NCBI RefSeq assembly: GCF_000701465.1
Contig: NZ_JNIY01000006.1
Coordinates: 165,733-229,732, forward strand
From: Paraoerskovia marina DSM 21750
Lineage (GTDB): Bacteria; Actinomycetota; Actinomycetes; Actinomycetales; Cellulomonadaceae
DNA length: 64,000 bases
Reading direction: 5' to 3'
Notes under the pieces: model-generated
The model's input: only the letters and a program-made list of their open reading frames with translations
The model's database searches: none
Told to the model about the DNA's origin: nothing
In this document: positions 16,745-27,796 of the stretch, in pieces
How positions within the stretch are numbered: position 1 is the first letter of the stretch
Layout: the number at the start of each line of letters is the position of its first letter
Position numbers and translations under genes: made by a program

Positions 16745-17929
16745 TCAGCCGCCGGAGACGCTCAGCTCGGCCTCGCGCAGGCTCGCCTCGAACTCCGGGT
16801 CCAGGTCGCGCGAGTCCAGCCACCCGTAGGGGACGTGCGGCTTCTTCGGCGTTCCCGCACGCCCGCGCGGACCCTCGGCGTCCGCACCCGGGTAGGGCGC
16901 GTCGTGGTCCAGAGCGGCCAGGTGCCCCCGCAGCTCCTCGAGCGTGCTGACCATCGCCAGCGCGCGGCGCGCGTCTCCCCCGACCGCATAGCCCTTGAGG
17001 TACCAGGCCATGTGCTTGCGGAGGTCCCGCATGCCCTTCGACTCGTCCTCGTAGAACTCGACCATCAGCTCACCGTGCCGGTAGATCGTGTCGGCGACCT
17101 CGCCGAGCCCGGGGGTCACCCGCTCCGGCCGACCCTCGAACGCCGCCTGCAGGTCCGCGAACAGCCAGGGCCTGCCCTGACAGCCACGGCCGACGACGAC
17201 GCCGTCGCACCCGGTCTCCTCGACCATCCGCACCGCGTCCTCGGCCGACCAGATGTCGCCGTTGCCGAGCACCGGGATCTCGGTGACCGTCTCCTTCAGC
17301 CGGGCGATCGACTCCCAGTCGGCCGTGCCGCTGTAGAAGTCGGCCGCGGTCCGGGCGTGCAGGGCGACGGTCGCGACGCCCGCGTCCTGGGCGATCAGGC
17401 CCGCCTCGAGGTACGTCAGGTGGTCGTCGTCGATGCCCTTGCGCATCTTGATCGTCACCGGCACGTCGTACGGCTTCGCAGCGTCGACCGCCGCGTGGAC
17501 GATCGACGTGAACAGGTCTCTCTTCCACGGCAGGACGGCGCCACCGCCCTTGCGGGTGACCTTCGGCACGGGGCAGCCGAAGTTCAGGTCGACGTGGTCG
17601 GCGAGGTTCTCGCTGGCGATGATCCGCACCGCCTCGCGGACGGTGGCCGGGTCGACGCCGTACACCTGGGCGGAGCGCGGGGACTCGCTCTCGTCGAACG
17701 TGAGGATGTGCAGCGCGACCGGGTTGCGCTCGACGAGAGCACGGCTCGTGATCATCTCGGCGACGAAGAGCCCGCCACCGTTCTCACGGCACAGGGTCCG
17801 GAACGCCTTGTTCGTCACGCCCGCCATCGGGGCGAGCTCGACAGGGGTCTCGATGGTGTGCGGCCCGACCTGGAGCGGCGGCAGAAGCCGCTGGCCGGGT
17901 ACGGGCTGGACGGATGCGCTGGTACTCAC
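16745..17929 (-). CDS. dusB: tRNA-dihydrouridine synthase
   Basis: A 394-residue FMN enzyme that reduces uridines in the tRNA D loop. It has the N-terminal APMAGVTN motif, the catalytic Cys119 in NFGCPVPK, KMRKG and the TIM-barrel FMN-binding GNGDIWSAEDA. The C-terminal helical domain is complete. The GTG start at 17929 is preceded by GAGAAT and six bases, a leaderless arrangement. It is convergent with the glucosidase gene. Confidence 0.93.
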   Translation of the reverse strand: MSTSASVQPVPGQRLLPPLQVGPHTIETPVELAPMAGVTNKAFRTLCRENGGGLFVAEMITSRALVERNPVALHILTFDESESPRSAQVYGVDPATVREAVRIIASENLADHVDLNFGCPVPKVTRKGGGAVLPWKRDLFTSIVHAAVDAAKPYDVPVTIKMRKGIDDDHLTYLEAGLIAQDAGVATVALHARTAADFYSGTADWESIARLKETVTEIPVLGNGDIWSAEDAVRMVEETGCDGVVVGRGCQGRPWLFADLQAAFEGRPERVTPGLGEVADTIYRHGELMVEFYEDESKGMRDLRKHMAWYLKGYAVGGDARRALAMVSTLEELRGHLAALDHDAPYPGADAEGPRGRAGTPKKPHVPYGWLDSRDLDPEFEASLREAELSVSGG

Positions 17930-17935
17930 GCGCCC

Positions 17936-17941
17936 ATTCTC
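17936..17941 (-). promoter_or_regulatory. -10 box GAGAAT, leaderless dusB
   Basis: GAGAAT, GGGCGC, then GTG 17929 on the minus strand. Confidence 0.4.
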
Positions 17942-18050
17942 CCATTCCTCGGCATCGGCAGGTCTCCGACGTGCGAGTCCGTCCGTACCGCCCTAGGGTC
18001 ACGGACCTGTGGCGCACCGAACGGTGCGCATCGCTGACGAAAGGACTCTC

Positions 18051-18206
18051 ATGGCCCTCTGGCTCGTCTTGATCATCGCCGGTCTCGTGCTGCTCGTTCT
18101 CGGCCTCGCCGGTCTCGGGCAGTTCTTCATCTACCTCGGCATCATCGCGATGGTGGTCGGCGTCGTCCTCGTCCTGGTCAACCGCGGGGGCAAGAAGGTC
18201 GGTTAG
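18051..18206 (+). CDS. small two-helix membrane protein, 51 residues
   Basis: A 51-residue hydrophobic protein with two membrane helices (about residues 3-19 and 22-44) and a basic tail (NRGGKKVG). AAAGGA lies six bases before the ATG at 18051, which supports real translation. Its function is unknown; short proteins of this form (GLVLLVLGLAGLGQFFIYLG) are frequent in actinobacteria. It is isolated between divergent dusB and convergent glyS, and ends at a very long hairpin. Confidence 0.75.
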   Translation: MALWLVLIIAGLVLLVLGLAGLGQFFIYLGIIAMVVGVVLVLVNRGGKKVG

Positions 18207-18223
18207 GGCTCCGGGCCACGTAC

Positions 18224-18288
18224 ACAGCCGACCCCGGGGTCTCGGGGCGTCCCGTGACGGGACGCCCCGAGACCCCGGGGTCGGCTGT
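18224..18288. terminator. 65-base perfect palindrome, probable bidirectional terminator
   Basis: Two 32-base arms (18224-18255 and 18257-18288) are exact reverse complements around a single base, with the self-complementary ACCCCGGGGT inside each arm. It lies between the stops of two convergent genes. No T tract follows. The function as terminator is inferred from position. Confidence 0.8.
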
Positions 18289-18302
18289 CGTCTATGCAGG
18301 TC

Positions 18303-19688
<1,386 letters not shown>

Positions 19689-19784
19689 GCTGATCACTCC
19701 AGAAGGTCGTGTGTACCCCGGACGTGGCTTCGTCGGGGCGATCCCCCAGCCTACTGGTCCCCACCGCGCGAACCTTCTTGACAC

Positions 19785-19793
19785 TGATTATCA
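19785..19793. promoter_or_regulatory. Zur-like box upstream of znuA
   Basis: AT-rich element centred on the palindrome TGATTATCA in otherwise GC-rich DNA, overlapping TATCAT (19789-19794), a possible -10 box. Zur and Fur sites contain such GATAAT/ATTATC halves, and the operon downstream encodes a zinc importer and Zur. The site is shorter than a full 19-base Zur box, so assignment is tentative. Confidence 0.55.
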
Positions 19794-19813
19794 TTTAGCG
19801 GAGGATTGTCGCC

Positions 19814-20854
19814 ATGCCTTCCGCCCGTCGCACGACCCTTACGATCGCCGCAGCCACCAGCCTCGCCCTCACGCTCACGGCGTGCGGGGCGGCCGCCGAC
19901 CAGACACCGGAGAACCCGGACCGCGTGCAGGTGCTCGCGTCGTTCTATCCGTTGCAGTACGTCGCGGAGGAGATCGGCGGAGACCTCGTCGAGGTCACCA
20001 ACCTCACACCCCCGGCCGCGGAGCCGCACGACCTCGAGCTCTCGCCGGCCCAGGTACGGCGTGTCGGCGACGCCGACCTCGTCGTCTACCTCTCCGACTT
20101 CCAGCCCGCCGTCGACGAGGCGGTCGAGGCGCGGGACGCGAACGCCCTCGACGCGGCCGAGAGCGCACACCTCGAGTCCTCCCCGAACGGGGAGGCCGCG
20201 ACGGACGCCGCCGAGCAGGTCGACGAGGCGGACGACGACCACTCCGGCGAGACCGAGGAGGAGCACGCGGAGCACGCCGACGAGGCGGAGGCGACGACCG
20301 AGTCGGGCTCGGAGACCGAGGACGAGCACGACCACGGGATCAACGACCCGCACTTCTGGCTCGACCCGACTCGGCTGGCAGACGTCGCCACCGCCGTCGA
20401 GGCCGAGCTGAGCGCCGTCGACCCCGAGAACGCCGACGAGTACAGCGCGAACCTGGACGAGCTCGTCGGTGAGCTGACAGCGCTCGACGAGGACTATTCG
20501 ACCGCGCTCGCGGACTGCGCGGGCGCTGCGCTGGTCACGTCGCACGAGGCGTTCGGCTACCTTGCGGAGCGGTACGACCTCGTCCAGGTCGGGCTCGCAG
20601 GGGTCGACCCGCAGAACGAACCGTCCCCCGCGCGCCTCCGAGAGATCCGCGACGTCGTCGAGGAGTACGGGGTGACGACCGTCTTCTCCGAGACGAACGC
20701 CAGCTCGAAGGTCGCCGAGACGTTCGCGGACGACGTCGGCGTCGACACCGCGGTGCTCGACCCGCTGGAGACGCAGAACGACGACTCCCTCGACTACGTT
20801 GATGTCATGGAATCGAACCTTCAGGCTCTCGAGGCGGGGCTGGTCTGCTCGTGA
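19814..20854 (+). CDS. znuA: zinc-binding lipoprotein of ZnuABC
   Basis: A 346-residue solute-binding protein of cluster A-I. It has a lipoprotein signal with Cys24 (LTLTACGA), metal-ligand His residues in AEPHDLEL, NDPHFWLDP and TSHEAFGYL, and a final Glu/Asp ligand region (FSETNASSK, FADDVGVD). A long acidic and His-containing loop of about 60 residues (about 115-180) is the usual mark of zinc rather than manganese binders. GGAGG precedes the ATG. It overlaps znuC by four bases (GTGA). Confidence 0.93.
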   Translation: MPSARRTTLTIAAATSLALTLTACGAAADQTPENPDRVQVLASFYPLQYVAEEIGGDLVEVTNLTPPAAEPHDLELSPAQVRRVGDADLVVYLSDFQPAVDEAVEARDANALDAAESAHLESSPNGEAATDAAEQVDEADDDHSGETEEEHAEHADEAEATTESGSETEDEHDHGINDPHFWLDPTRLADVATAVEAELSAVDPENADEYSANLDELVGELTALDEDYSTALADCAGAALVTSHEAFGYLAERYDLVQVGLAGVDPQNEPSPARLREIRDVVEEYGVTTVFSETNASSKVAETFADDVGVDTAVLDPLETQNDDSLDYVDVMESNLQALEAGLVCS

Positions 20855-21639
20855 CGCCGGTCATCGACGTCACCGACCTCGAGGTCACGCTCGGTGCGAG
20901 CAGGATCCTGCGCGGCATCGACCTGACCGTCACGAACGGAGAGGTCGTCGCGCTGCTCGGGGCGAACGGCTCGGGCAAGTCGACCCTCGTCCGCACGATC
21001 GTCGGCATCCTCACGCCCAGCGCCGGTTCCGTGTCCCTTCTCGGCACGCCCCTGACGGGCGATGTCCCCTGGCAGCGGATCGGCTACGTCCCGCAGCGCG
21101 TCAGCGCCCAGTCCGGCGTGCCGTCCACGGCTCGAGAGGTCGTCGGCTCGGGTCTGCTCTACGGGCGTCGCCTTCGCCTCCCCCGGGACTGGAAGTCTCG
21201 CGCCGACGAGGCGCTCGAGACCGTCGGACTGCTCGACCGGGCCACCTTCGCGACGAGCGAGCTCTCGGGCGGCCAGCAGCAGCGCGTGCTCATCGCCCGG
21301 GCGCTCGCGCGTCGGCCGGACGTGATGATCCTGGACGAGCCCGTGGCGGGCGTCGACCAGCCGAGCCAGGAGGCCTTCGCGGCCACCATGACGCGCCTCG
21401 TCGAGCAGGGGCTGACCGTGCTCGTCGTCCTGCACGAGCTCGGCGCCCTGGCTCCTCTGGTGACCCGCGCCGTCGTCCTCCGGCACGGCCGGATCGTCCA
21501 CGACGGCGCCCCGCCCCGCGCCGCGCTCGACCACGCCGGGCAGGACCACGACCACGTGCACCCCCACGAGCCCATGGTCCCGCTCTACGCCCCCCAGACC
21601 GACCTCGGCTTCGACAACGCATCGGGACACCAGTCATGA
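20851..21639 (+). CDS. znuC: zinc ABC transporter ATPase
   Basis: A 262-residue ABC ATPase that powers zinc import. Walker A is GANGSGKST (37-45), the signature is LSGGQQQR, and Walker B is VMILDEP with the H-loop in LHELG. The C-terminus is His-rich (GQDHDHVHPHEP), which may bind zinc. It starts with GTG overlapping the znuA stop and ends overlapping the znuB start (ATGA). Confidence 0.93.
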   Translation: MTPVIDVTDLEVTLGASRILRGIDLTVTNGEVVALLGANGSGKSTLVRTIVGILTPSAGSVSLLGTPLTGDVPWQRIGYVPQRVSAQSGVPSTAREVVGSGLLYGRRLRLPRDWKSRADEALETVGLLDRATFATSELSGGQQQRVLIARALARRPDVMILDEPVAGVDQPSQEAFAATMTRLVEQGLTVLVVLHELGALAPLVTRAVVLRHGRIVHDGAPPRAALDHAGQDHDHVHPHEPMVPLYAPQTDLGFDNASGHQS

Positions 21640-22583
21640 CCTTCCTGTCCGAGCTGGCCTACATGTTCTCCGACCCGCTCATGCAGCGCGCTCTGATCGC
21701 GGCGCTGCTCGTCGGACTCACCGCCCCGATCGTCGGGACCTACCTGGTCCAGCGACGACTGTCGCTGCTGGGCGACGGCATCGGGCACGTCGCCCTCACG
21801 GGTGTCGCTCTCGGATGGCTCGTCGGCGCCGGCATGGGTCTGGTGCCGCAGGACCGTCTCGCGATCCCCGGTGCCGTGATCGCGGCGATCATCGGGTCGG
21901 TCGCGATCGAGCTCGTCCGGGAGCGCGGCCGCACGAGCGGCGACGTCGCCCTCGCCCTCCTCTTCTACGGCGGGATCGCCGGTGGCGTGCTGCTGATGGG
22001 CATCGCCGGCGGGTCCCAGGCCAACCTCACGGCGTACCTGTTCGGGTCGATATCGACGGTCACGACGGGCGACCTCGTCCTCACGCTCATCCTGAGCGTC
22101 ATCGTGCTCGCCGTCGGCCTCGGGCTGCGCGCGGCGCTGTTCTCCGTCAGCTACGACGAGGAGTTCGCCAAGGCCTCGGGCCTGCCCGTGCGGTTCCTCA
22201 ACATCGCGGTGGCGATCGTCGCGGCGCTGACCGTCACGGTGGCGATGCGCGTCGTCGGGCTCCTGCTCGTCAGTGCCCTGATGATCGTGCCCGTCGCCGT
22301 AGCCCAGCTCACCACCCGGTCGTTCCGCCGCACGATGCAGGTCGCGACCGTCGTCGGCGTCACGGTCTGTGTGGTGGGGCTCTCCATCACCTACTGGTAC
22401 AACGTGTCGCCCGGGGCGACTATCGTGGTGCTGGCGATCATCACGTATGGGATCGTGGCCGCGATCGCGCCGATCGTCACGCGCCGCCGACGCCACGACC
22501 CGCACCCCGACATCCCGGACGACGTCGACCTCGAGCCGTCCGGGACCGCACGGAAGGACGGCGACGAGACGTGCAACGCATGA
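21636..22583 (+). CDS. znuB: zinc ABC transporter permease
   Basis: A 315-residue ABC-3 family permease with about eight to nine helices, starting MTFLSELAYMFSDPLMQRAL. It forms the zinc channel with ZnuA and ZnuC. Its ATG overlaps the znuC stop and its TGA overlaps the zur start, so the operon is tightly coupled. The hydrophilic C-terminal tail of about 30 residues (RRRRHDPHPD) is rich in His and Asp. Confidence 0.93.
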   Translation: MTFLSELAYMFSDPLMQRALIAALLVGLTAPIVGTYLVQRRLSLLGDGIGHVALTGVALGWLVGAGMGLVPQDRLAIPGAVIAAIIGSVAIELVRERGRTSGDVALALLFYGGIAGGVLLMGIAGGSQANLTAYLFGSISTVTTGDLVLTLILSVIVLAVGLGLRAALFSVSYDEEFAKASGLPVRFLNIAVAIVAALTVTVAMRVVGLLLVSALMIVPVAVAQLTTRSFRRTMQVATVVGVTVCVVGLSITYWYNVSPGATIVVLAIITYGIVAAIAPIVTRRRRHDPHPDIPDDVDLEPSGTARKDGDETCNA

Positions 22584-22960
22584 CCAAGCAGCGGGCCGCG
22601 GTCTCCGCGGTCCTCGACCGTGTCGACGACTTCCGCAGTGCCCAGCAGCTCCACGACGAGCTCCGTACGGGCGGAGACTCGATCGGCCTGGCCACGGTCT
22701 ACCGCACCCTCCAGGCACTCTCCGACTCGGGCGACGTCGACGTGCTCCGCACGGAGGACGGCGAGAACCTCTTCCGACGCTGCCAACGCTCGGAGCATCA
22801 CCACCACCTCGTCTGCCGCACCTGCGGCCGGACGGTCGAGATCGACGGACCGACCGTCGAGGCGTGGGCCGAGAGCATCGGCGCCGCGCACGGGTTCGTG
22901 GACATCGAGCACACCATCGAGATCTTCGGCACCTGCGAGTCCTGCGCGACGACGCGCTAG
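22580..22960 (+). CDS. zur: zinc uptake regulator, Fur family
   Basis: A 126-residue Fur-family repressor. The winged helix includes GLATVYRTLQALSDSGDV; the metal sites are the HHHH stretch, the structural zinc CRTCG and the C-terminal CESC pair. Being fourth in the znu operon, it is likely Zur: with zinc bound it should repress the box before znuA, including its own gene. ATG 22580 overlaps the znuB stop; a GTG three codons earlier is also possible. Confidence 0.88.
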   Translation: MTKQRAAVSAVLDRVDDFRSAQQLHDELRTGGDSIGLATVYRTLQALSDSGDVDVLRTEDGENLFRRCQRSEHHHHLVCRTCGRTVEIDGPTVEAWAESIGAAHGFVDIEHTIEIFGTCESCATTR

Positions 22961-22964
22961 CCGC

Positions 22965-23570
22965 ATGCCCGACTCGCTGAACGGCGCGTCGTTCTGGCCC
23001 CTCTTTGCCTTCTTCGCGTCGATCGCGTTCCTGCGCACGCTCGCGACGTATTGGATCGCACGCCTCGTCTCCACGTGGACGGTCGAGCGCACGCACACCG
23101 AGCGCGCCTGGGTCCGGCGTGTCCAGGGGTGGCTCGGCGGCCCCGGAGCAGCCCGTGGACGACGTGCCCTCGAGCGGTGGGGCCTCGTCGCGGTCCCCGC
23201 GTCGTTCCTGATGTCGGGCACCAAGACGATCGTCAACGGTGCGGCGGGGATCCTCCGCGTCCCGTTCGGCCGCTACCTGGCGGTCATGGCGCTCGGCTGC
23301 GTCCTGCACGGCACGATCTACGCGACCGTGGGGTGGGCAGCCTGGACGGCGGCACTCGCCGCTGCGACGGGATCACCGGCCGGCATCGCGGTGCTCGTGC
23401 TGATCGTCGTGCTGATCGCGCTCGCGGTCGTCCTCCACCGCCGCCACTCCCGGGCCGCCGGAGCGACGCTCGGCGCTGTGCCCCCCGGTGCCCAGGCGGA
23501 GCACGAGGCGGCCACCCAGGCAGCTCCGGTGCAGGCACCGCCGGCACAGGAGGACGGAAGCACCACGTAG
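22965..23570 (+). CDS. DedA/VTT-like membrane protein
   Basis: A 201-residue membrane protein starting four bases after zur. It has an N-terminal helix, a cytoplasmic basic stretch, a re-entrant-like region resembling the VTT/DedA domain (RWGLVAVPASFLMSGTKTIVNGAAGILRVPFGRYLAVMALG in pattern), two further helices and an Ala/Pro/Gln tail. DedA proteins handle lipid carriers such as undecaprenyl phosphate. The match is partial; a general membrane protein is the alternative. Cotranscription with the znu operon is likely from the spacing. Confidence 0.6.
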   Translation: MPDSLNGASFWPLFAFFASIAFLRTLATYWIARLVSTWTVERTHTERAWVRRVQGWLGGPGAARGRRALERWGLVAVPASFLMSGTKTIVNGAAGILRVPFGRYLAVMALGCVLHGTIYATVGWAAWTAALAAATGSPAGIAVLVLIVVLIALAVVLHRRHSRAAGATLGAVPPGAQAEHEAATQAAPVQAPPAQEDGSTT

Positions 23571-23613
23571 GCGGACGACAAGGACGGCCGGGCCTCGATG
23601 CCCAGTCCGGGGT

Positions 23614-24420
23614 TCACGCGCTGGGGGCGTCGACCGCTCCCCCGTACCGCCGGTCCCGCCGGGCGTACGTCTCGACGGCGTCCCAGAGCGAACGGCGGTC
23701 GACGTCCGGCCAGGGTGTGTCCATGAAGACGAGCTCGGCGTAGGCGGCCTGCCAGAGCATGAAGTTCGACGTCCGCTGCTCGCCCGAGCTGCGCCAGAAC
23801 AGGTCGACGTCCGGGAGGTCGGGCTCGTCAAGGTACTTCTGCACGGTCTTCTCCGAGATCCTGCGCGGGTCCAGCAGCCCGGCCTTCGCGTCGCGGGCGA
23901 TGGCGGCCGCGGCGTCGGCGATCTCGGCGCGCCCGCCGTAGTTGACGCACATCGTCAGGGTGCAGACGTCGTTGTCCCGCGTGAGCTCCTCGGCCACCTC
24001 GAGCTCCTTGATCACCGACGCCCACAGGCGCGGTCGGCGACCCGCCCAGCGCACCCGGACTCCCCAGGAGTTCATCTCGTCACGACGACGCCGGATCACG
24101 TCGCGGTTGAAGCCCATGAGGAACTTGACCTCCTCGGGCGACCGCTTCCAGTTCTCCGTCGAGAACGCGTACGCGCTGACGTGCTTGACCCCGACCTCGA
24201 TCGCCCCGGCGACGACGTCCAGGAGCGCCGCCTCCCCGGCCTCGTGCCCGGCGGTCCGCGGCAGACCCCGGGCGTTCGCCCACCGACCGTTGCCGTCCAT
24301 GACGACCGCGACGTGCTCGGGCACGAGCTCGGCCGGGATCCGCGGCGGGCGAGCGCCCGACGGGTGCGGTGGCGGGGCGAGGAACTCACGACGGCCGCGC
24401 GACGGCGTCGTGCGGCTCAT
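23614..24420 (-). CDS. uppS: isoprenyl transferase (undecaprenyl/polyprenyl diphosphate synthase)
   Basis: A 268-residue cis-prenyltransferase that makes the long-chain lipid carrier for cell-wall synthesis. Visible are the catalytic Asp and phosphate-binding [28 protein letters not shown], and the C-terminal [13 protein letters not shown] with WQAAYAEL. The ATG at 24420 overlaps the recO stop (ATGA). Chain length (C50 or C55) cannot be told. Gene pairing recO-uppS is usual in actinobacteria. Confidence 0.94.
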   Translation of the reverse strand: MSRTTPSRGRREFLAPPPHPSGARPPRIPAELVPEHVAVVMDGNGRWANARGLPRTAGHEAGEAALLDVVAGAIEVGVKHVSAYAFSTENWKRSPEEVKFLMGFNRDVIRRRRDEMNSWGVRVRWAGRRPRLWASVIKELEVAEELTRDNDVCTLTMCVNYGGRAEIADAAAAIARDAKAGLLDPRRISEKTVQKYLDEPDLPDVDLFWRSSGEQRTSNFMLWQAAYAELVFMDTPWPDVDRRSLWDAVETYARRDRRYGGAVDAPSA

Positions 24421-25190
24421 GCGAGCGCCTCGCCAGGGGGCGTGGTTCTGACAGGCGGGTCGACCCGCTCAACCATCCGCAACGATCTCAACGTCCTCTC
24501 CAGGTAGAACTGGCTGTACGCGGCGACCAGGCCGCTCGCCTCGCGCCGGTGCTGACCCACGGACGCATCCGCAGTATGCCAGTCCCCCTCGATCAGGGCC
24601 GCCAGCAGGCCGAACGTCTCCGGCGCCGGCGACGTGGACCCCGGCGGACGGCAGGCCCCGCAGACAGCACCGCCGGTCGCGACGGAGAACGCCCGGTGCG
24701 GCCCGGGCTCGCCGCACCGCGCGCACTCGGTGAACGTCGGCGCCCACCCCGCGATCGACAGCGCCCGCAGGAGGTAGGAGTCGAGCACGAGGCCCGCGTC
24801 GTGCTCGCCCGTCGCGAGGGACCGCACACCGCCCACGAGGAGCCAGAACTGCTGCACCGCGGGCTCCTTCTCGGCCGCGACCAGACGTTCGGCGGTCTCC
24901 AGCATCGCGACCCCGGCCGTGTACATCCCGTAGTCCTCGACGATGCGGCGCGCGTAGGGCCCGACGGTCTCGACCTGGGTCACCACGTCGAGCGACCGTC
25001 CCTCGTGGAACTGCACGTCGACCATCATGAACGGCTCCAGGCGGGCGCCGAACCGCGACGACGTCCGCCGCACGCCCTTGCCGACCGCCCGCACCTTGCC
25101 GTGCTCGCGCGTGAGGAACGTGACGATGCGGTCCGCCTCACCCAGCTTCTGGGTGCGCAGCACGATGGCGTCGTCTCTGTACTGTGGCAC
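24417..25190 (-). CDS. recO: DNA repair protein RecO
   Basis: A 257-residue protein of the RecFOR pathway that helps load RecA on gapped DNA. It has the OB-fold N-terminus ([39 protein letters not shown] in pattern), a helical middle and a zinc finger with CARCG and CGACR. The start is set at GTG 25190, which gives the family N-terminus and follows GACAAT plus six bases; ATG 25208 is upstream but has no ribosome site. Confidence 0.92.
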   Translation of the reverse strand: MPQYRDDAIVLRTQKLGEADRIVTFLTREHGKVRAVGKGVRRTSSRFGARLEPFMMVDVQFHEGRSLDVVTQVETVGPYARRIVEDYGMYTAGVAMLETAERLVAAEKEPAVQQFWLLVGGVRSLATGEHDAGLVLDSYLLRALSIAGWAPTFTECARCGEPGPHRAFSVATGGAVCGACRPPGSTSPAPETFGLLAALIEGDWHTADASVGQHRREASGLVAAYSQFYLERTLRSLRMVERVDPPVRTTPPGEALA

Positions 25191-25196
25191 GTCACC

Positions 25197-25202
25197 ATTG
25201 TC
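25197..25202 (-). promoter_or_regulatory. -10 box GACAAT, leaderless recO
   Basis: GACAAT, GGTGAC, then GTG 25190 on the minus strand. The divergent TPR gene has the same hexamer in the same position. Confidence 0.45.
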
Positions 25203-25260
25203 GGGCATGCCGCCCACACCGGTGCGCAGCGCCGAGGCGGTCCTGGTCCCGCGAGCAGGG

Positions 25261-25266
25261 GACAAT
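25261..25266 (+). promoter_or_regulatory. -10 box GACAAT, leaderless TPR gene
   Basis: GACAAT, GACCCG, then ATG 25273. Confidence 0.45.
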
Positions 25267-25272
25267 GACCCG

Positions 25273-25782
25273 ATGGACGACTGGGAGCGCCGCGTCGACG
25301 CGGTCTGGACACACGCAGCAGGGGCCGACCGACCCGACGACGACGAGCTGCTCGCCCGGATCGACGCCCTCGCGTCGGAGCTGGACACCGGCGACCCGCG
25401 GGGCACCTTCGAGCGCGCCGGAGCACGCGACTCGACCGGACGCACCGCCGAGGCGATCGCGCTGTACCGGGAGGCGCTCGACGGAGGGCTGGACCCGGAC
25501 CGTCGACGCCAGGCCGCCGTCCAGCTCGCCAGCTCGTTGCGCGCGATCGGCGAGGCGGACGAGGCGGTCCGGATCCTCGCGGACGAGCTCGACCGGGGCG
25601 AGAGCCTCCTCGAGCCTCAGGTCCGCGCGTTCTACGCCCTCGCTCTCGCCGACACCGGACGTGAGCGTGAGGCGGTGGGCATCGCCGTCGAGACGATCGG
25701 GTCGCTCGTGACCCGGTACCGCCGCTCCCTCGTCGCGTACGGTCAGGACATGGCCGACGGGCCGTCGGCGCCGACGCCCTGA
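25273..25782 (+). CDS. tetratricopeptide repeat protein
   Basis: A 169-residue soluble protein with helical TPR-like repeats: [19 protein letters not shown], the [25 protein letters not shown] unit and [16 protein letters not shown]. It resembles the short TPR_5-type proteins common in actinobacteria. Such proteins bind partner proteins, but no partner is apparent. It is divergent from recO and convergent with leuA, and ends just before a hairpin. Confidence 0.82.
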   Translation: MDDWERRVDAVWTHAAGADRPDDDELLARIDALASELDTGDPRGTFERAGARDSTGRTAEAIALYREALDGGLDPDRRRQAAVQLASSLRAIGEADEAVRILADELDRGESLLEPQVRAFYALALADTGREREAVGIAVETIGSLVTRYRRSLVAYGQDMADGPSAPTP

Positions 25783-25786
25783 GACG

Positions 25787-25826
25787 ACGTCGGCGGGCCG
25801 CCCGTGTCCGGGCGACCCGCCGACGT
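25787..25826. terminator. bidirectional terminator, TPR gene/leuA
   Basis: Inverted repeat ACGTCGGCGGG (25787-25797) / CCCGCCGACGT (25816-25826) with an inner CGCCCG/CGGGCG helix, between two convergent stops. Confidence 0.85.
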
Positions 25827-25833
25827 CGAAGGT

Positions 25834-27642
<1,809 letters not shown>

Positions 27643-27644
27643 TC

Positions 27645-27698
27645 AGCCGGCACACCAACCACCGCGACGAGAGACCGGCTAGAGAGCCTCGTCGCGGC
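27645..27698 (-). promoter_or_regulatory. leuA leader RNA with mutually exclusive helices
   Basis: On the minus strand CCGCGACGAG (27688-27697) pairs perfectly with CTCGTCGCGG (27662-27671), enclosing the leader stop codon. AGCCGG (27675-27680), in the loop, can instead pair with CCGGCT (27645-27650), and GGTGT (27652-27656) with ACACC (27639-27643). A ribosome held at the Leu codons would prevent the first helix. This is the layout of ribosome-dependent attenuation reported for actinobacterial leuA. Whether it acts on transcription or on leuA translation is not clear. Confidence 0.65.
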
Positions 27699-27729
27699 AC
27701 CGAAGGAGGAGCTGCGGAACGCTGTGCAC
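27679..27729 (-). CDS. leuL: leucine leader peptide, 16 residues
   Basis: A 16-residue ORF, GTG to TAG, encoding MHSVPQLLLRCRDEAL. Three consecutive Leu codons (CTC CTC CTT) lie at residues 7-9, with a fourth at residue 16. It ends 72 bases before leuA on the same strand. The GTG lies seven bases after TACAGT, so translation is probably leaderless. The peptide itself has no role expected; ribosome speed over the Leu codons would report leucyl-tRNA supply. It is too short for ordinary gene finders. Confidence 0.75.
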   Translation of the reverse strand: MHSVPQLLLRCRDEAL

Positions 27730-27735
27730 GATTCC

Positions 27736-27741
27736 ACTGTA
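27736..27741 (-). promoter_or_regulatory. -10 box TACAGT of the leuL-leuA transcript
   Basis: TACAGT, GGAATC, then GTG 27729 of the leader peptide. The -35 region falls inside the preceding terminator and has no clear consensus. Confidence 0.6.
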
Positions 27742-27754
27742 GCGCGTGCTGCCA

Positions 27755-27790
27755 CGGGCGCCCGGTAGCTTCTCGGCCACCGGGCGCCCG
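27755..27790. terminator. terminator after the LRV membrane protein gene
   Basis: Perfect 12-bp stem (27755-27766 with 27779-27790) and a 12-base loop, seven bases after the stop of the minus-strand gene ending at 27797. It isolates the leuA promoter. Confidence 0.8.
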
Positions 27791-27796
27791 CGGTCG

